Origin: Nocardiopsis eucommiae
GTDB taxonomy: Bacteria; Actinomycetota; Actinomycetes; Streptosporangiales; Streptosporangiaceae
NCBI GenBank assembly: GCA_018388625.1
Contig: CP074402.1
Coordinates: forward strand, 4,526,001-4,590,000
Length of the DNA: 64,000 nucleotides
Reading direction: 5' to 3'
Of this stretch, positions 61,449 through 64,000 are shown in pieces. Below the pieces are notes generated by a model that was not told where the DNA came from, searched no databases, and was given only the letters and a program-made list of their open reading frames with translations. Each line of letters begins with the position of its first letter. Positions within the stretch are counted from its first letter, which is position 1. The translations under genes were made by a program, and so were the position numbers.

Positions 61449-62860
61449 ATGGCCATCAGTGTCTTCGACCTGTTCAAGATCGGTATCGGTCCGTCGAGTT
61501 CCCACACCGTCGGTCCGATGAAGGCGGCTCGGACGTTCGTGTCCGGCCTGCGCTCCGAGGACCTCCTGTCGCGCGTGACCCACGTGCGGGCGGAGCTGTA
61601 CGGCTCACTGGCACTCACCGGCAAGGGGCACGGCAGCGACACCGCCGTGATCCTGGGGCTGATGGGGCACACCCCCGAGGGTGTCGACGTGGACGCCGTC
61701 CCCCGCCTCGTGGAGGGGGTCCGGTCGGACCGAAGACTGTTCCTGGGTGGCCCCGAGGGCCCGGCGGTGGACTTCGACCCCGCCGTCGACGTGGACTTCC
61801 GCCGCAGGGAGAGCCTGCCCGACCACCCCAACGGGATGCGTTTCCTGGCGCTGGACGCCTCCGGCGCCGAGGTGGCCGCGAAGGTGTACTACTCGGTGGG
61901 CGGCGGCTTCGTCGTGGACGAGAGGGCCGCGGGCGCCGACCGGATCAAGGCCGACGACACCGTCCTGCCCCACCCCTTCTCCTCCGCCGAGGAACTGCTG
62001 GAGCTGTGCGAGCAGACCGGCATGTCGATCAGCGCGCTGATGCTCGCGAACGAGCAGGCCTTCGGGCGGACGCCGGACCAGATCCGGGAGGAGCTCCTGG
62101 AGATCTGGACGGCGATGCGCCAGTGCGTGCGTCGCGGCGTGTCCACCGAGGGCAGCCTGCCCGGGGGCCTGAAGGTGCCCCGCCGCGCGCACCGGCTCTA
62201 CCGTCAGCTGGGCGGCAACTGCGACGAGCACGGGCTGCTCGCCCCCACCCACGTGGACCCGGACCCGATGCGCGGCAGCGACTGGATCACGCTGTACGCG
62301 CTGGCGGTCAACGAGGAGAACGCCGCGGGCGGACGCGTGGTGACCGCGCCGACCAACGGCGCCGCCGGTATCGTCCCGGCGGTCCTGCACTACTACCTGC
62401 ACTTCAGCCCGGGCGCGGGCGACGAGGGCGTGGTCCGCTTCATGCTGACGGCGGCGGCCATCGGCATCCTGTTCAAGCAGAACGCGTCGATCTCCGGTGC
62501 GGAGGTGGGCTGCCAGGGCGAGGTGGGTTCGGCCTCCTCCATGGCCGCGGCCGGTCTGGCCGAGGTCCTGGGCGGCTCCCCGCGCAGGTGGAGAACGCGG
62601 CCGAGATCGCGATGGAGCACAACCTGGGGCTGACCTGCGACCCGATCGGCGGCCTGGTGCAGATCCCCTGCATCGAACGCAACGCGCTCGCCTCGGTCAA
62701 GGCGATCAGCGCCACCCGAATGGCCCTGCGCGGCGACGGCAGCCACTTCGTGAGCCTGGACAAGGTCATCCGGACCATGCGCGACACCGGCCGCGACATG
62801 CACGACAAGTACAAGGAGACCAGCCGAGGCGGCCTCGCCGTCAACGTCATCGAGTGCTGA
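61449..62860 (+). CDS. sdaA: L-serine ammonia-lyase (iron-sulfur, single-chain)
   Basis: About 470 aa. It deaminates serine to pyruvate with a [4Fe-4S] cluster. N-terminal beta domain SVFDLFKIGIGPSSSHTVGP; Cys ligands in GAEVGCQGEVGSASSMA, LTCDPIGGLVQIPC. ATG at 61449 after GAGGAGG. The frame breaks near 62580. It is last in the operon, so excess glycine flows through GlyA to serine to pyruvate. Confidence 0.95.
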
Positions 62861-63157
62861 GCCAGTGCCGGGAATGTCCTGGTTCATCCCCTGGTTGTAC
62901 GGGGGCACGGCCGATGACCGGGCTCGAGCTCCCACCCGCTCGCCCTCGTCGGCCGGCACCCCGGGTCTGGTGGCTTGAGCTCCGCTCGCCACCAGACTCG
63001 CCCCTTCCTGGCCGGTTCCGGCCACCCGGAGGGGTCACGGATCACCAGCGGTCCGCCGCTTTCCGGCGCGCTCCCGCGAGAAACACGTGACCGGCTCCGT
63101 CACCATTCCCCCGGCTCCGGGAATTCGCCCGGACGACCCGTGGTATAGATTTCGGCC
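62861..63157. other. Intergenic region after sdaA
   Basis: About 300 bp without a gene. It holds the hairpin at 62965-62997 and, at the right, the promoter-like TATAGAT just before the lipoprotein gene. Confidence 0.6.
62965..62997. terminator. Probable terminator of the glycine operon
   Basis: GTCTGGTGGC and GCCACCAGAC form a perfect 10-bp stem with a 13-nt loop, about 105 bp after the sdaA stop. There is no T run, so its strength is uncertain. Confidence 0.5.
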
Positions 63158-63160
63158 GTG
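63144..63160 (+). promoter_or_regulatory. Leaderless-type -10 next to the lipoprotein start
   Basis: TATAGAT (63144-63150) ends seven bases before the GTG at 63158, where transcription would begin at or near the start codon. No ribosome site is visible. Confidence 0.45.
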
Positions 63161-64000
63161 ATCTCCAGAACCATTCCCCCCGCCCTCCGAGTGCTCGCCC
63201 CCGCGGCCGCCCTGGCCCTGGTGCTCTCCGGCTGCGGCCTCCTCAGAACAGAGGAACCCGCTTCCACGGAGCCCGGGGAGAGCGCTTCCGAGGAGACGGA
63301 GGCACCCGACACCGAGGAGAGCGGTCCCGCCCGCGAGAGGTCCACGGGGTCGGGCTCGCTGGCCGCCCCGGGCATCCTCACCGCGGAGTGCCAGCCCGGC
63401 TGGCTGGAGTTCACCCTCCGCTCCCCGAGGACGCCCGGGAGATCACCAGCGTCCGCTTCGACACGGCCGAGGCCGTCCACGCGGAGTCCGACGACCTCTC
63501 CCACGGTCGTGCGGTGGAACCGCAGAGCCTCTCCCTGGAGACCTCCTGCGACACGACCGCGCCTTCCCTCTTCCCCGAACGCGGCCTGGTCCTGGGCACC
63601 TTCGCGGAGAGGGTCGACGGCGTCGCCGTCACGGGGTTCGGGGTCATGGCCGAGGACGGCACGTTCACGGCGCTCAGCCCCGCCCCCGAGGACGCCGGCT
63701 CCGAGGGCCCGGCCGACCACCTGCACCCCGTGGCCGACCCGGAGCGGGACAGGATCGTCTTCGTGTCGGAGACCGGTGAGAGCGAGGACGTCGTCCGGGC
63801 CCTCGACCTGGAGAGCGGCGAGTTCACCGACCTCGGCACCTGCGACACCCAGCAGATGTGCGAGCACCTCACGGTCATGCCCGGGCTGGACAGGGCCGCC
63901 ATCGACGACGGCCAGAGCACACCGATGGCCGTGGTCCTCGACGGCTCGACGGTGGTCCAGAACAACGACCTGGGGCTGTCCTTCTTCGACATCGGGGACC
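63158..64000 (+). CDS. Lipoprotein, unknown family (partial, right edge)
   Basis: The GTG at 63158 opens a signal peptide (RVLAPAAALALVLSGC) with the lipobox LSGC. About 30 Glu/Thr/Ser-rich residues follow as a spacer, then a domain with paired Cys (TAECQPGW, ETSCDTT, LGTCDTQQMC). The stretch DRIVFVSETGESEDVVRALD and SGEFTDLG suggests beta-propeller-like repeats. The frame breaks near 63418; one C restores it and the frame stays open to the window edge. I do not recognise the family. Confidence 0.65.
   Translation, partial: MISRTIPPALRVLAPAAALALVLSGCGLLRTEEPASTEPGESASEETEAPDTEESGPARERSTGSGSLAAPGILTAECQPGWLEFTLRSPRTPGRSPASASTRPRPSTRSPTTSPTVVRWNRRASPWRPPATRPRLPSSPNAAWSWAPSRRGSTASPSRGSGSWPRTARSRRSAPPPRTPAPRARPTTCTPWPTRSGTGSSSCRRPVRARTSSGPSTWRAASSPTSAPATPSRCASTSRSCPGWTGPPSTTARAHRWPWSSTARRWSRTTTWGCPSSTSGT

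Overview
The window is very GC-rich, with GTG and ATG starts, G/C-ending codons and tightly packed operons. Together with DUF6230/DUF6114, DUF1707, SARP, Septum_form and DUF4429 genes this points to an actinomycete. Nocardiopsis or a near relative is my inference; no rRNA or taxon-defining marker is present. I see no phage, CRISPR array, insertion sequence or replication origin.

Layout. 1-4.6 kb: edge of a left-hand gene with a 19-bp operator-like palindrome, a secreted tripeptidyl-aminopeptidase-like hydrolase, two tandem Septum_form lipoproteins, and two tRNA-Lys(CTT) genes inside a 192-bp direct duplication. 4.6-17.3 kb: a SARP/NB-ARC regulator, an rpiR-murQ operon for cell-wall amino-sugar recycling, a DUF885 protein, two SanA/YdcF paralogues around an unknown helical protein, a DUF1707 protein, a long gene-free stretch with a strong hairpin, and an SF1 helicase carrying a RelE/ParE-like N-terminus. 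17.4-19.4 kb: a DUF6230-DUF6114 operon.

19.6-28.5 kb is the most distinctive region, an oxidative gene cluster: a GMC/cholesterol-oxidase-like flavoenzyme, a divergent MerR regulator, two near-duplicate AurF-like diiron oxygenases flanking an SDR, a Baeyer-Villiger-type monooxygenase, a DUF4873 protein and an alpha/beta hydrolase. Three promoters in it share a 23-bp motif, placed between -35-like and -10-like hexamers at two of them, as in MerR operators. The gap before the monooxygenase holds three consecutive hairpins with unrelated stems but the same 10-nt sequence at their tops.

28.6-36.3 kb: a DUF1537 acid-sugar kinase and Gfo/Idh dehydrogenase, a divergent sugar ABC importer (binding protein and two permeases, no ATPase), and an LMW-phosphatase/fructosamine-kinase pair that fits protein deglycation. 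36.3-44.4 kb: a PP2C-type phosphatase, sensor kinase and receiver operon, heme oxygenase with a TetR gene, a DnaQ-like exonuclease and an asparaginase. 44.4-51.4 kb: ferredoxin reductase and ferredoxin (convergent), proline iminopeptidase, DUF4429 protein, acyl-CoA ligase and DAHP synthase. 51.5-56.9 kb: two amidohydrolases around an AbgT transporter with a divergent double-HTH Lrp regulator. 57.1-64 kb: a class D beta-lactamase-like lipoprotein, then a tandem glycine riboswitch controlling gcvT-gcvH-glyA-sdaA, and a partial lipoprotein at the right edge.

An essential caveat: about 32 of roughly 52 protein genes, including glyA and gcvT, are broken by one or more frameshifts. Almost all are repaired by adding one G or C to a G/C run. 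I read this as sequencing or assembly error, not decay, and I give full gene spans with the break positions.
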